NCBI RefSeq assembly: GCF_027627575.1
Contig: NZ_CP114065.1
Span: forward strand, 6,448,001-6,512,000
DNA: 64,000 nt
Direction of reading: 5' to 3'
From: Kribbella sp. CA-293567
GTDB lineage: Bacteria > Actinomycetota > Actinomycetes > Propionibacteriales > Kribbellaceae
Shown: piece by piece, positions 1 through 8,814 of the stretch
Layout: every line of letters starts with the position of its first letter
Numbering within the stretch: the first letter of the stretch is position 1
Notes under the pieces: model-generated
What the model was told of the DNA's origin: nothing
Databases searched by the model: none
Seen by the model: only the letters and a program-made list of their open reading frames with translations
Position numbers and translations under genes: made by a program

Positions 1-853
1 GGTTGGTCGTCGGACGCGGCGAGGAGGCGGCGTGCAGCAGCAGCTCGTACGTCGCCGGCGTGAGGTCGGCGAGCCGGTCGCCCAGCAGGGTCTTCAGACG
101 ACTCGACACCGGCAGCGGATCGTTCGGCGAGACGCCTTGCGGATGGCGCAGGATGGCTCGGCCGAGCTCCAGCGCCATGAACGGGTTGCCGGCGCTCGCG
201 GTGAAGATGCGGCGCGCGGTACGGACCGGGAGTGGACTGGAGAGCCTGTTGCGGAGCAGCGCCAGGACGTCGGCCTCGACAAGCGGCGGAACCTCGAGCT
301 GGAGCAGCGGCTCGGGGCAGGCCTCCGCCATCACCGGCAGGTCGCCGTCGGCCACCTGCTCGGTGGCGAGCATGTGGACGCCTTCGGTCAACCGTCGGGC
401 GCAGAAGGTCAGTACTTCGAGGCTGGACGGATCCACCCACTGGATGTCGTCCACGACCAGCAGCACCGGGCCGGAGGCCGCCAGGCGGCGCAGTACGTGC
501 AGTACGGCGAGGCGGACGGCCAGCTCGTCGCGGACGGTGTCGGGGGCGCTCGATTTGAGCAGCGCGACCTCCAGCGGCTGGCGGAGGTGGTCGGGCAGCA
601 CCTGCCAGGCGAGCTCGAGCTGGTTGGAGAGGAGGTCGAGGAGAGTGACATACGGCAGGCCCGCCTCGCTCTGGGAGGGCGCTGCACTCAGCACGCGGCA
701 GCCCGCCCGGGCGCGATCGGCGACCAGTGCCCGGCCGGTGGCGGACTTGCCGATCCCGGTCGGGCCGTAGAGCAGCACACTACCGCTGGTCTCGAGCTGC
801 TTCTTGGCACGCTCGACCAGGGTGGCTCGCCCCACCAGCTCGTCGTCAGTCAT
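1..853 (-). CDS. LuxR/LAL-type AAA ATPase regulator, N-terminal part (runs off window)
   Basis: The first 284 codons of an ATP-binding regulator are present; the 3' end lies outside the window. A P-loop GPTGIGKS is at residues 30-37 and a Walker B stretch VLLVVDD followed by IQWVD at about 130-141, the usual arrangement in large MalT/LAL-type regulators whose LuxR helix-turn-helix sits at the far C-terminus. That DNA-binding part is not visible, so an AAA protein of another class is possible. The ATG start at 851-853 begins the sequence MTDDELVGR, a typical LAL opening. It is separated by about 195 bp from the GntR regulator gene on the same strand, so the two are probably transcribed separately. 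Confidence 0.8.
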   Translation of the reverse strand, partial: MTDDELVGRATLVERAKKQLETSGSVLLYGPTGIGKSATGRALVADRARAGCRVLSAAPSQSEAGLPYVTLLDLLSNQLELAWQVLPDHLRQPLEVALLKSSAPDTVRDELAVRLAVLHVLRRLAASGPVLLVVDDIQWVDPSSLEVLTFCARRLTEGVHMLATEQVADGDLPVMAEACPEPLLQLEVPPLVEADVLALLRNRLSSPLPVRTARRIFTASAGNPFMALELGRAILRHPQGVSPNDPLPVSSRLKTLLGDRLADLTPATYELLLHAASSPRPTTN

Positions 854-1047
854 CGATCCACATTCTCCCCGAAGGATTACATTCGCCGACATCACAGTCG
901 AGTGCCAATGGACACGGCGAGTGTCACATATGGAGATCGTCCGGCCATCACCTCGTCACCTACCTCTTCTCCCGGGCGCGTCGCCCAGGATTGCTCATTT
1001 CAGCGGCGTGTCGGTCAAATCCCTCGATAGACCAGTGGGTGGACTGG

Positions 1048-1773
1048 TCAGCTCAGGAAAGCACGAAGTAGGGCGGCGCTGCCTGCGACGTGCTGGTGCA
1101 TGGCGGCGCGGGCCCCCGGCGCGTCGCCGGTCAGGATCGCCTCGACCACGGCCCGGTGCTGTTCGTCGGAGTGCACGATGTTGCGCTCGAGCAGCGGGAT
1201 CGCGTCGAGCAGCGCGTTCAGCCGCATCCGTACGTCGGCAACGGCCGAGGTCAGGGACGGCGAGCCGCTCAGCTCGGCGATCGCCAGGTGCAGCCGCGAG
1301 TCCATCCGGCGGTAGTCGGCGAGCTTGGCACCGGCCGAGTCGGCGAGCCGGCCGCGCAGGTGCTCGTGCTCCTCCGGACTCAACTGTCGGGACGCGGCAG
1401 CCTCGGCCGCGCCGACCTCCAGGGCGGCCCGCAGTACGAGCGCGTCGTCCAGGCCGTCGCCGAGCTCCCGGGCGATCCGTTTCGGCCCGATCCGGCGCGG
1501 CTTGGGCAGGCGCTCGTTGACGAACGTGCCGCCGTAGCGGCCACGGCGGGATTCGACGTACCCGGAGTCGGTGAGGACCTTGATCGCCTCGCGCAGGGTG
1601 ACCCGACTCACACTGAGCCGGGCCGCCAGGTCGCGCTCGGCGGGCAGCCGCTCTCCGGGCGCGACCACGCCGAGCTTGATCGCCTGCAGCAGCCGCTCGA
1701 CCGTCTCCTCGAACGGGTTGCCGGCCCGGACCGGCCGGAACACAGCCTCGTCCGCAGTCGCCACGCCTGCCAC
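1048..1773 (-). CDS. FadR-subfamily GntR transcriptional regulator
   Basis: This 241-residue protein has an N-terminal winged helix (about residues 20-85, with GERLPAERDLAARLSVSRVT) followed by an all-helical FCD ligand domain (about 90-235) with the acidic and histidine positions usual for metal-dependent FadR-type sensors. The GTG start at 1773 is preceded by a GGGGAGAG ribosome-binding site; a second GTG at 1764 is possible. It lies next to, and on the same strand as, the SDR/aldehyde dehydrogenase/ligase operon. By position it is the likely local regulator of amine catabolism, responding to a pathway intermediate; that role is inferred, the family assignment is not. Confidence 0.88.
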   Translation of the reverse strand: MAGVATADEAVFRPVRAGNPFEETVERLLQAIKLGVVAPGERLPAERDLAARLSVSRVTLREAIKVLTDSGYVESRRGRYGGTFVNERLPKPRRIGPKRIARELGDGLDDALVLRAALEVGAAEAAASRQLSPEEHEHLRGRLADSAGAKLADYRRMDSRLHLAIAELSGSPSLTSAVADVRMRLNALLDAIPLLERNIVHSDEQHRAVVEAILTGDAPGARAAMHQHVAGSAALLRAFLS

Positions 1774-1814
1774 CCGCTCTCCCCGTCGCCCCGCCTCTGG
1801 TACCTCCGGTCAGA

Positions 1815-2594
1815 CTAGATCGGAGTCACGTACGCGCCCGAGATTCCGCCGTCGACCAGGAACGTGTTGGCGGTGATGAAGGACGAGTCGTCGCTGGCCA
1901 GGAAGGCGACCGCGGCGGCGATCTCCTCGGGCTCGCCGAACCGGCCCATCGGCACGTGCACCATCCGGCGCTGGGCTCGCTCGGCATCGGAGGCGAAGAG
2001 CTCCTTCAGCAACGGGGTGTTGACCGGGCCCGGGCACAACGCGTTGACCCGGATGCCCTGCCGGGCGAACTCGACACCGAGTTCGCGGCTCATCGCCAGT
2101 ACGCCGCCCTTGGATGCGGAGTACGAGATCTGCGAGGTGGCGGCGCCCATCACCGCGACGAACGACGCGGTGTTGATGATCGAGCCCTTGCCCTGGCGCT
2201 GCATGTACGGGATGACGTGTTTGCAGCACAGGTAGACCGAGGTCAGGTTGACCTCCTGCACCCTGCGCCAGGCGTCCAGCCCGGTCTCCAGGATCGAGCC
2301 GTCGTCGGGCGGCGAGATGCCGGCGTTGTTGAACGCGATGTCGATGCTGCCGAAGGTGTCGTGGGCCTGCTGGAACAGGTTCGCGACGTCGGCGTCGCTG
2401 GTCACGTCGGTCTGCACGAACAGGCCGCCGACCTCGTCCGCGGTTGCCTTGCCGGCCGCCGGGTCGACGTCACCGATGACCACCTTGGCTCCCTCGGCCG
2501 CGAGCCGCCGGACGGAGGCCAGGCCGATGCCGCTGGCACCACCGGTCACCACCGCGACTCGTCCCACCAGCCGGGTCGCTTGTACGTCTGTCAT
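1815..2594 (-). CDS. SDR-family NAD(P)-dependent oxidoreductase
   Basis: A 259-residue classical short-chain dehydrogenase: cofactor motif TGGASGIG at 17-24, NNAG at 89-92, catalytic Ser144 and the YxxxK pair Tyr158/Lys162. I place the start at the ATG at 2592-2594 because GGGAGGA precedes it at good spacing; the frame is open upstream but that extension lacks SDR similarity. It is the last gene of the ligase-hydrolase-aldehyde dehydrogenase run, 16 bp after the aldehyde dehydrogenase. In that context it could oxidise the alcohol of a gamma-glutamylated amino alcohol to the aldehyde that the neighbouring dehydrogenase consumes. The substrate is an inference; members of this family oxidise many alcohols. 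Confidence 0.88.
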   Translation of the reverse strand: MTDVQATRLVGRVAVVTGGASGIGLASVRRLAAEGAKVVIGDVDPAAGKATADEVGGLFVQTDVTSDADVANLFQQAHDTFGSIDIAFNNAGISPPDDGSILETGLDAWRRVQEVNLTSVYLCCKHVIPYMQRQGKGSIINTASFVAVMGAATSQISYSASKGGVLAMSRELGVEFARQGIRVNALCPGPVNTPLLKELFASDAERAQRRMVHVPMGRFGEPEEIAAAVAFLASDDSSFITANTFLVDGGISGAYVTPI

Positions 2595-2610
2595 TTTCTG
2601 GTCCTCCCGA

Positions 2611-3960
2611 TCAGTCTTCGGCGATGAAGATGTTCTTGGTTTCGGTGAATGCGTCCAGCGCGTCCGGGCCGAGTTCACGGCCGAGCCCGGACTGCTTGTA
2701 GCCGCCGAACGGGGTCGAGTAGCGCACCGACGAGTGCGAGTTGACCGACAGGTTGCCCGCCTCGACCCCGCGGCCGACCCGCAGCGCGCGGCCGACGTCC
2801 CGGGTCCAGATCGACCCGGACAGCCCGTACTCCGAGTCGTTGGCGATCCTGAGCGCGTCGGCCTCGTTCTCGAACGGGACCACCGCCACCACCGGACCGA
2901 AGATCTCGTCGGTCAGCGCCGCCGACCCGGGCGGCGGCGTGATCACCGTCGGCGGGAACCAGAACCCCGGCCCCTCCGGCGCGGTACCGGCGAAGGCCAC
3001 GTCCTGCCCCGTGTACGCCGCCACCCTCTCGCGCTGCCGAGCCGAGATCAACGGCCCCATGTCGCTCGAAGGATCCGCCGGATCCCCCACCCGGAACCCC
3101 TTCACCGCAGGCTCCAGCAACTCCAGGAACCGCTCGTACGCCGACCGCTCGACCAGGATCCGCGACCGCGCACAGCAGTCCTGCCCCGCGTTGTCGAACA
3201 CCCCGGCCGGCGCCTGCGCGGCAGCCTTGGCCAGGTCGGAGTCGGCGAACACGATGTTCGCCGACTTGCCACCGAGCTCCAGCGTCACCCGCTTCACCTG
3301 GTCCGCGCAGCCGGCCATGATCTGCTTGCCCACCCCGGTCGAGCCGGTGAAGACCACCTTCCGTACCGCGGGATGCGTCACGAACCGCTGCCCGACGACG
3401 GCGCCGGCGCCCGGCACGATCTCCAGCACCCCCGGCGGCAGGCCGGCCTCCAGCGCCAGCTCGCCCAGCCGGATGGCGGTCAGCGGCGTCAGCTCGGCCG
3501 GCTTCAGGACCACCGTGTTGCCGGCGGCCAGCGCGGGGGCGAACCCCCAGCCGGCGATCGGCATCGGGAAGTTCCACGGCACGATGACGCCGACCACCCC
3601 GAGCGGCTCGTGGAAGGTGAGGTCGATGCCTCCGGCAACTGGTATCTGCCGGCCGAACAACCGCTCCGGGGCGGCCGAGTAGTAGGTGAGCACGTCCCGG
3701 ACGTTGCCCGCCTCCCAGCGGGCGTTGCCGATCGTGTGACCCGCGTTCTCCACCTCGATCCGGGCCAGGTTCTCCAGGTCGGCGTCGACCGCGTCGGCGA
3801 ACCGCCTGAGCAACCGGCCCCGGTCGGCCGGCGCCACCTGGCGCCAGGTCGTGAACGCCCGGGCAGCCCGCGCGATCGCGGCATCGGTGTCCTCGACCGA
3901 CGCGAGCTCGAGGCTCCGGACGACCTTCTCCGTCGCGGGGTTGATCACGTCGTACGTCAC
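2611..3960 (-). CDS. NAD(P)-dependent aldehyde dehydrogenase
   Basis: A 449-residue member of the aldehyde dehydrogenase superfamily, slightly shorter at the N-terminus than the usual 480-500. The expected landmarks are present: PWNFP near 128-132, GSTGVGKQI near 206-213, general base Glu228 in LELGGKSAN, and catalytic Cys262 in GQDCCARSR. Translation starts at a GTG whose four bases GTGA also hold the stop of the upstream amidotransferase gene, so the two are translationally coupled. Together with the ligase and hydrolase it should turn a gamma-glutamyl-aminoaldehyde into the acid, as PuuC-like enzymes do. The exact substrate cannot be read from the sequence. Confidence 0.92.
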   Translation of the reverse strand: MTYDVINPATEKVVRSLELASVEDTDAAIARAARAFTTWRQVAPADRGRLLRRFADAVDADLENLARIEVENAGHTIGNARWEAGNVRDVLTYYSAAPERLFGRQIPVAGGIDLTFHEPLGVVGVIVPWNFPMPIAGWGFAPALAAGNTVVLKPAELTPLTAIRLGELALEAGLPPGVLEIVPGAGAVVGQRFVTHPAVRKVVFTGSTGVGKQIMAGCADQVKRVTLELGGKSANIVFADSDLAKAAAQAPAGVFDNAGQDCCARSRILVERSAYERFLELLEPAVKGFRVGDPADPSSDMGPLISARQRERVAAYTGQDVAFAGTAPEGPGFWFPPTVITPPPGSAALTDEIFGPVVAVVPFENEADALRIANDSEYGLSGSIWTRDVGRALRVGRGVEAGNLSVNSHSSVRYSTPFGGYKQSGLGRELGPDALDAFTETKNIFIAED

Positions 3961-4682
3961 CGGAGTGCTCTCCTTTTCTTGCCTTCAGCAACAAGTACGG
4001 CGAACAGCCGCAGGTCCTCGGGGTTCTCCTCGGGATGCCACTGCACGCCGAGCGCGAAACTCCGGCCGGTCACTTCCGCCGCCTCCACGGTGCCGTCACC
4101 GGCCCGGGCCGTCACCCGCAGACCGTCGGCGACGACGTCGAGCGCCTGGTGGTGGTAGCAGTGCACGGTCGTGGTTCCACCGAACAGTTCACTGGTCAGG
4201 GTGTCCGGCTCGATCTTCACCTCGGTCCGGCCGAAGATCGCCGGCGCGGGGCGATGCTGCTCGTGCGCGCCGGTGTCGGGCAGATGCTGCTGCAGAGTGC
4301 CGCCGAGGGTGACGTTGAGCATCTGCAGACCGCGGCAGACGGCCAGCAACGGGAGGTCGGCTTCGAGCGCCGCCGCGATCAGGACGGCTTCGTGCTCGTC
4401 ACGACCGGGCCGGGTGCCGACCGTCTCGGGATGCGGGGCAGCGCCGTACGAGGCGGGGTCGACGTCGCATCCACCGGCGATGACCAGGCCGTCGAGGACG
4501 TCCAGCACGGACGGGTCGGTGCCGACGGGCGGCAGCAGCAGCGGTACGCCGCCCGCCGTGGCCACGGCGTCCAGGTAGACGCGCGGCAGCAAGGCCGCCT
4601 CCCGCTCCCAGACTCCCCAGATGGTCGGCTCCAGATAGGTGGTGATGCCGATCCGCGGCCGGTCAGAGTCGTTCGAAACCAC
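3957..4682 (-). CDS. Class I glutamine amidotransferase-like gamma-glutamyl hydrolase (PuuD type)
   Basis: This 241-residue protein is of the peptidase C26/PuuD family, which hydrolyses gamma-glutamyl amides. It has the oxyanion region [13 protein letters not shown] (about 68-80), nucleophile Cys116 in [14 protein letters not shown] at 177-179, and the His216/Glu catalytic pair in GVQWHPEE. The GTG start at 4682 overlaps the end of the ligase gene by 20 bp and the stop overlaps the aldehyde dehydrogenase start by 4 bp, so it is in the middle of a tightly coupled operon. Its likely role is the last step, releasing glutamate from the gamma-glutamylated product (for example gamma-glutamyl-glycine). 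Confidence 0.88.
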   Translation of the reverse strand: MVSNDSDRPRIGITTYLEPTIWGVWEREAALLPRVYLDAVATAGGVPLLLPPVGTDPSVLDVLDGLVIAGGCDVDPASYGAAPHPETVGTRPGRDEHEAVLIAAALEADLPLLAVCRGLQMLNVTLGGTLQQHLPDTGAHEQHRPAPAIFGRTEVKIEPDTLTSELFGGTTTVHCYHHQALDVVADGLRVTARAGDGTVEAAEVTGRSFALGVQWHPEENPEDLRLFAVLVAEGKKRRALR

Positions 4683-6027
4683 GGATCCGCTCCCAGTCGG
4701 TGACGGCGGCGTCGTAGGCGGCCAGTTCCACCCGGGCCGCGTTGACGTAGTGCTCCACGACCTCGTCGCCGAACGCCTCGCGGGCGATCTTCGAGCCGGC
4801 GAACAACGCCGACGCCTCCCGCAGCGTGGTCGGGACGTGCGGCTTGCCGGAGGTGTAGGCGTTGCCCTCCAGCATCGGCTCCAGTGCGAGTTCGTTCTCG
4901 ATCCCGTGCAGGCCGGCCGCGATCAGCGCGGCGACCGCGAGGTACGGGTTGACGTCGCCGCCGGGCAGCCGGTTCTCCACCCGGAGCGACTCGCCGTGAC
5001 CGACCACGCGGAGCGAGCAGGTGCGGTTGTCCAGGCCCCAGGCGACGGCGGTCGGCGCGAAGCTGCCCGGTACGAACCGCTTGTAGGAGTTGATGTTCGG
5101 CGCGAGCAGGTAGGTGAACTCCTCCAGGCAGGCCAGCTGCCCGGCGATGAACTGCTCCATCAGCTCGGAGAAGCCGTGCTCGCGGTCGCCGGCCAGCACC
5201 GCCTCGCCGTCGTCGGACCGGAAGCTCAGATGGATGTGGCAGGAGTTGCCCTCCCGCTCGTCGAACTTCGCCATGAAGGTGAGGCTCTTGCCGTGCTTGA
5301 CCGCGATCTCCTTGGCCCCGGTCTTGTAGATCGAGTGGTTGTCGCAGGTCACCAGCGCTTCGTCGAACCGGAAGGCGATCTCCTGCTGACCGAGGTTGCA
5401 CTCGCCCTTGGCGGACTCGACGTACAGGCCGGCGCCCTCCATCGAGTTGCGGATGTCGCGCAGCAGCGGCTCGATCCGGGCGGTGCCGAGGAGTGAGTAG
5501 TCGACGTTGTACTGGTTGGCCGGGTCGAGGTCGCGGTAGCTCTTGGTCCAGGCCTGCTCGAAAGTGTCGTTGAAGACGATGAACTCGAGCTCGGTCCCGA
5601 CGTAGGCCTTGAGGCCCCGTTGGGCCAGCCGGTCGAGCTGAGCCCGGAGGATCTGCCGCGGCGACGCCGGCATCGGCGTCTGGTCGAGCCACTGGACGTC
5701 GCAGATCACCAGCGCGGTGCCTTCCAGCCAAGGCAGCAGCCGCAGGGTGTCGAGATCGGGGGCCATCAGCAGATCGCCGTACCCGCGCTCCCACGAGGAC
5801 ATCTCGTAGCCGTCGACGGTGTTCATGTCGACGTCGACGGCCAGCAGGTAGTTGCAGCCCTCGGTGCCGTGCCGGAGCACTTCCTCGACGAAGTACCGGC
5901 CGCCGCATCGCTTGCCCTGCAACCGGCCCTGCATGTCGGTGATCGCCACCAGCACGGTGTCGATCCGCCCGGCGCCGATCTGGTCCCGGAGCTCCTGCAC
6001 GGTCAGCTTGCCGGTACTCGAGGCCAC
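4663..6027 (-). CDS. Glutamine synthetase-like gamma-glutamyl-amine ligase (GlnA4/PuuA type)
   Basis: A 454-residue glutamine synthetase-fold protein with the metal/ATP signatures GTELEF (144-149), GECNLGQQEI (208-217) and NSCHIHLSF (261-269). It lacks the C-terminal adenylylation-site tyrosine context of housekeeping GlnA, which fits a catabolic gamma-glutamyl-polyamine or gamma-glutamyl-ethanolamide ligase. Streptomyces coelicolor GlnA4 is a described gamma-glutamylethanolamide synthetase, and the neighbouring ethanolamine-type permease makes that the better guess here; a polyamine substrate (PuuA, GlnA3) remains possible. The GTG start has AGGAG about 7 bp upstream. It is the first gene of the leftward operon and diverges from the permease gene across 94 bp. 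Confidence 0.88.
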   Translation of the reverse strand: MASSTGKLTVQELRDQIGAGRIDTVLVAITDMQGRLQGKRCGGRYFVEEVLRHGTEGCNYLLAVDVDMNTVDGYEMSSWERGYGDLLMAPDLDTLRLLPWLEGTALVICDVQWLDQTPMPASPRQILRAQLDRLAQRGLKAYVGTELEFIVFNDTFEQAWTKSYRDLDPANQYNVDYSLLGTARIEPLLRDIRNSMEGAGLYVESAKGECNLGQQEIAFRFDEALVTCDNHSIYKTGAKEIAVKHGKSLTFMAKFDEREGNSCHIHLSFRSDDGEAVLAGDREHGFSELMEQFIAGQLACLEEFTYLLAPNINSYKRFVPGSFAPTAVAWGLDNRTCSLRVVGHGESLRVENRLPGGDVNPYLAVAALIAAGLHGIENELALEPMLEGNAYTSGKPHVPTTLREASALFAGSKIAREAFGDEVVEHYVNAARVELAAYDAAVTDWERIRGFERL

Positions 6028-6046
6028 GGTCGCTCCTGGGTTTTAT

Positions 6047-6064
6047 TGGTATGCGGTCAGTCCA
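6047..6064. promoter_or_regulatory. Candidate operator in the ligase/permease divergent promoter
   Basis: The 94-bp gap between the two divergent genes holds an imperfect inverted repeat TGGnnTG-N4-CAnnCCA, with outer arms TGG and CCA, just where the two promoters must sit. A TTGACG follows at 6065-6070 as a possible -35 for the permease, but its -10 is weak. FadR-type GntR proteins bind TGGTnnnACCA-like sites, so this could be the target of the regulator encoded at 1048-1773. The site is short and inexact. Confidence 0.3.
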
Positions 6065-6121
6065 TTGACGCAACCCGGGGTCGCGATGTCAAGATGACCG
6101 AACACCCCCTGGGAGGCCCCG

Positions 6122-7561
6122 ATGAGCCAGAAGAAAGCCCGCGTCGACTACCAGCAGGTCGGCAAGGAGTATCTGGAGCAGCGGCAACTGAAACGTGGCG
6201 CGGCCGGCTGGGTGCTGCTGGCCGGGCTCGGCGTCGCCTACGTCATCTCCGGTGACTTCGCCGGCTGGAACTTCGGACTGGCCGAGGGCGGCTGGGGCGG
6301 GTTGCTGATCGCGACCGTGCTGATGGCCACGATGTACACCTGCATGGTGTTCGGGTTGGCCGAGCTGGCCTCCGCGATCCCGGTCGCCGGCGCGGGGTAC
6401 GGGTTCGCCCGGCGCGCGCTCGGGCCGCTCGGCGGGTTCGCCACCGGTACGGCGATCCTGATCGAGTACGCGATCGCGCCGGCCGCCATCGCCACCTTCA
6501 TCGGCGGCTACATCGAGGCGCTCGGGCTGTTCGGGCTGACGTCGAGCTGGCCGGTGTACCTGGGTTGCTACGTGGTCTTCGTCGGCATCCACCTGTACGG
6601 CGTGGGCGAGGCGCTGCGGCTGACGCTGGGCATCACCGCGGTCGCCGTCGTCGCGCTGGTGGTGTTCGTGGTCGCGATGGTGCCGAAGTTCGACGCGGAC
6701 AAGCTCTTCGACATCGTGCCGAACAACGCCGCCGGGGCCAGCGAGTTCATCCCGTTCGGGTACGCCGGGGTGCTGGCCGCGCTGGTCTACGGCATCTGGT
6801 TCTTCCTCGCGGTGGAAGGCGTTCCGCTGGCCGCCGAGGAGGCGCGCGACCCGCGCAAGGACATGCCCCGCGGCATCATCACCGCGATGCTGATCCTGCT
6901 CGTCTTCGCCGCTCTGATGCTCGTCTTCACCGCCGGTGGCGCGGGCTCGGCGGTCATCGCCGACTCGGACAACCCACTGCCGTTGGCGTTGCGTACCGCG
7001 TTCGGCGGCGAGACGTGGGTCGCCGACTTCGTCAACTACGTGGGCCTGGCCGGGCTGGTCGCCAGCTTCTTCTCCATCGTCTACGCCTACTCCCGGCAGC
7101 TCTTCGCGCTGTCCCGCGCGGGCTACCTCCCCCGCTTCCTCTCGGTCACCGGCAAGCGCAAGACGCCGTACCTCGCCCTGACCGTCCCCGGCCTGATCGG
7201 CTTCCTGCTGGCCGCGATCACCCAGGACGGCGCGCTGCTGATCAACATCGCCGTCTTCGGCGCCACCGTCTCGTACGTCCTGATGATGCTGGCCCACATC
7301 GTCCTCCGGGTCCGCGAACCAGGTCTCGAACGCCCCTACCGCACCCCCGGCGGCGTCGTCACCACCGGCGTCGCCCTGGCCCTGGCGATCACCGCCGTCA
7401 TCGCCACCTTCTTCGTCGACAAGTTCGCCGCCGCCATCACCGCCGGCATCTTCGTCGTCGCCCTCGCCTACTTCTGGTTCTACAGCCGCCACCACCTGGT
7501 CGCCTCGGCCCCCGAAGAAGAGTTCGCCGCCATCCAGCAGGCCGAGTCCGAGCTGTCCTGA
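6122..7561 (+). CDS. eat: APC-family ethanolamine-type permease
   Basis: A 479-residue integral membrane protein with about 12 hydrophobic segments, of the amino acid-polyamine-organocation superfamily. The N-terminal stretch GYVxSG-like region (AYVISGDFAGWNFGLAEGGWGG, given here in two parts around residue 40-60) and the following APVAGAGYGFARRALGP-like segment are characteristic of the ethanolamine permease group rather than the basic amino acid antiporters. It is transcribed away from the ligase operon from a shared 94-bp region. Unlike in Pseudomonas, no eutBC ammonia lyase genes accompany it here, so the imported amine would be processed by the gamma-glutamyl route. Substrate assignment rests on family resemblance. 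Confidence 0.82.
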   Translation: MSQKKARVDYQQVGKEYLEQRQLKRGAAGWVLLAGLGVAYVISGDFAGWNFGLAEGGWGGLLIATVLMATMYTCMVFGLAELASAIPVAGAGYGFARRALGPLGGFATGTAILIEYAIAPAAIATFIGGYIEALGLFGLTSSWPVYLGCYVVFVGIHLYGVGEALRLTLGITAVAVVALVVFVVAMVPKFDADKLFDIVPNNAAGASEFIPFGYAGVLAALVYGIWFFLAVEGVPLAAEEARDPRKDMPRGIITAMLILLVFAALMLVFTAGGAGSAVIADSDNPLPLALRTAFGGETWVADFVNYVGLAGLVASFFSIVYAYSRQLFALSRAGYLPRFLSVTGKRKTPYLALTVPGLIGFLLAAITQDGALLINIAVFGATVSYVLMMLAHIVLRVREPGLERPYRTPGGVVTTGVALALAITAVIATFFVDKFAAAITAGIFVVALAYFWFYSRHHLVASAPEEEFAAIQQAESELS

Positions 7562-7675
7562 CACTGCCTTGGCACTTTTCCGCCAGCGAACGGCTTTGCA
7601 GTTGCCGGAATGACGCTCAAAATCGGCTGATCCGGTCGCACCGCCCAGCGGCCAAAAATCTCGAGGAGCGCTGCT

Positions 7676-8617
7676 ATGCGATCTCTCAGCATTCGTCCCC
7701 GTGCCGTCGCCGTTCTGGTGGCCGGTACGGCGCTCGCGTTCAGTCCGCTCGGTGGTCAGGCCAACGCCAAGCTGCCGGTCGAACACCTGACGAACCCGTG
7801 CTACACCCCCGCCGGGACGACGTCGGCGCGAGGTGGCCAGGAGGCCGACCATCGGGAGATGTCGGCTGCCGAGCAGAAGGCGATCGACGCCAGGACGGCC
7901 GCTCTGGTGGCCGCCAAGCAGGCGCGGGGTCTCGCGCCGAAGGCCGGCAAGCTGGCTGCTGCCAACGTGCCGGTCTACATCCACGTCATGCGGAGCAGTT
8001 CCGGCGCCGGCGACGTGACCGCCACCCAGATCAGCCAGCAGATCGCCGAGCTGAACCAGAACTTCGCCGGTGGCGAGTCGTCGGCCGCCGCGAACACCGG
8101 CTTCACCTTCACCCTGGCCGGCACCTACCGGTACAACAACAACACCTGGCACCGCGACGGCCAGAGCACGACGTACCGGTCGCAGACCCGCAAGGGCGGC
8201 AAGAACGCGCTCAACATCTGGCTGGTCAACTTCTCCTACCTCGGGATCGCGACCTTCCCGTGGGACTACTCCAGCAACCCGTCGATCGACGGCGTCCGGG
8301 TGCAGTACAGCTCGCTGCCCGGCGGTTCGTCCGCCAACTTCAACCTCGGTAAGACCGCGACCCACGAGGCCGGCCACTGGTTCGGGCTCTACCACACCTT
8401 CCAGGGTGGCTGCACGAGTACGAACGACTCGGTCGCCGACACCCCGGCCCAGGGCAGCGCCAGCTCCGGCTGCCCGACCGGCCGCGACTCCTGCTCGCTG
8501 CCCGGCGTGGACCCGATCCGCAACTACATGGACTACTCCTACGACTCCTGCTACAACCAGTTCACCCCGGGCCAGAGCACCCGGATCTCGAACGCCTGGA
8601 CCGCGTACCGGGCGTGA
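7676..8617 (+). CDS. Secreted zinc metalloprotease, M43 (pappalysin/cytophagalysin) family
   Basis: This 313-residue protein begins with a signal peptide (basic MRSLSIRPR, hydrophobic core, cut near QANA at 28-31). The extended zinc site HEAGHWFGLYH lies at 230-240 (His230, Glu231, His234, His240) and a Met-turn NYMDYS at about 283-288, the metzincin pattern of peptidase family M43. Several cysteines between 246 and 292 probably form disulfides outside the cell. A GAGGAG ribosome-binding site precedes the ATG. The stop codon is immediately followed by the long hairpin at 8617-8784. Native substrates are unknown; M43 members degrade proteins such as gelatin or casein. Confidence 0.92.
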   Translation: MRSLSIRPRAVAVLVAGTALAFSPLGGQANAKLPVEHLTNPCYTPAGTTSARGGQEADHREMSAAEQKAIDARTAALVAAKQARGLAPKAGKLAAANVPVYIHVMRSSSGAGDVTATQISQQIAELNQNFAGGESSAAANTGFTFTLAGTYRYNNNTWHRDGQSTTYRSQTRKGGKNALNIWLVNFSYLGIATFPWDYSSNPSIDGVRVQYSSLPGGSSANFNLGKTATHEAGHWFGLYHTFQGGCTSTNDSVADTPAQGSASSGCPTGRDSCSLPGVDPIRNYMDYSYDSCYNQFTPGQSTRISNAWTAYRA

Positions 8618-8784
8618 AGGTCATGCCGGGCGGCTTCCTGCAGTCGCGAGGAGGTGCTCGGTGCGGTAGCTCGGCGTGCTGGAGTGAAGGCCTCGATGTT
8701 GTTCCATCGTGGCCTTTGCTCCAGTGCGGCGAGGTGCCGTGCCGAGCGCCCCGCAGCACGCAGGAAGCCGCCCGGCATGGCCTT
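8617..8784 (+). other. 168-nt near-continuous hairpin between protease and carboxypeptidase genes
   Basis: The two outer arms (8622-8640 and 8761-8779) are perfect 19-bp inverted copies, extending to 8617/8784 with one wobble. After an irregular internal loop (8642-8652 against 8751-8759), a second stem of about 40 bp pairs 8653-8692 with 8711-8750 with only two clear mismatches, and it is capped by a 5-bp stem (8694-8698/8705-8709) and a six-base loop. The imperfect positions are almost all G-U or U-G in the + strand RNA. It starts at the protease stop codon and ends 30 bp before the carboxypeptidase start. It may be a structured intergenic RNA, a terminator or a palindromic mobile element; no transposase is near. 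Confidence 0.85.
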
Positions 8785-8814
8785 GTGAGCCGCGGGCCGT
8801 CTAGAGTTCCCGCG

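Noticed and set aside
1030-1049. GACCAGT-N6-ACTGGTC, which recalls halves of a DasR site.
   Set aside because: The half-sites are in the inverse order of the DasR consensus and it lies at the 3' end of the GntR gene, so it is more likely a small terminator hairpin than an operator.
6089-8395. A 768-codon open frame antisense to the permease and M43 protease.
   Set aside because: Repetitive Asp/Gly/Arg/Val composition with no domain; it mirrors real genes with intact motifs on the + strand.
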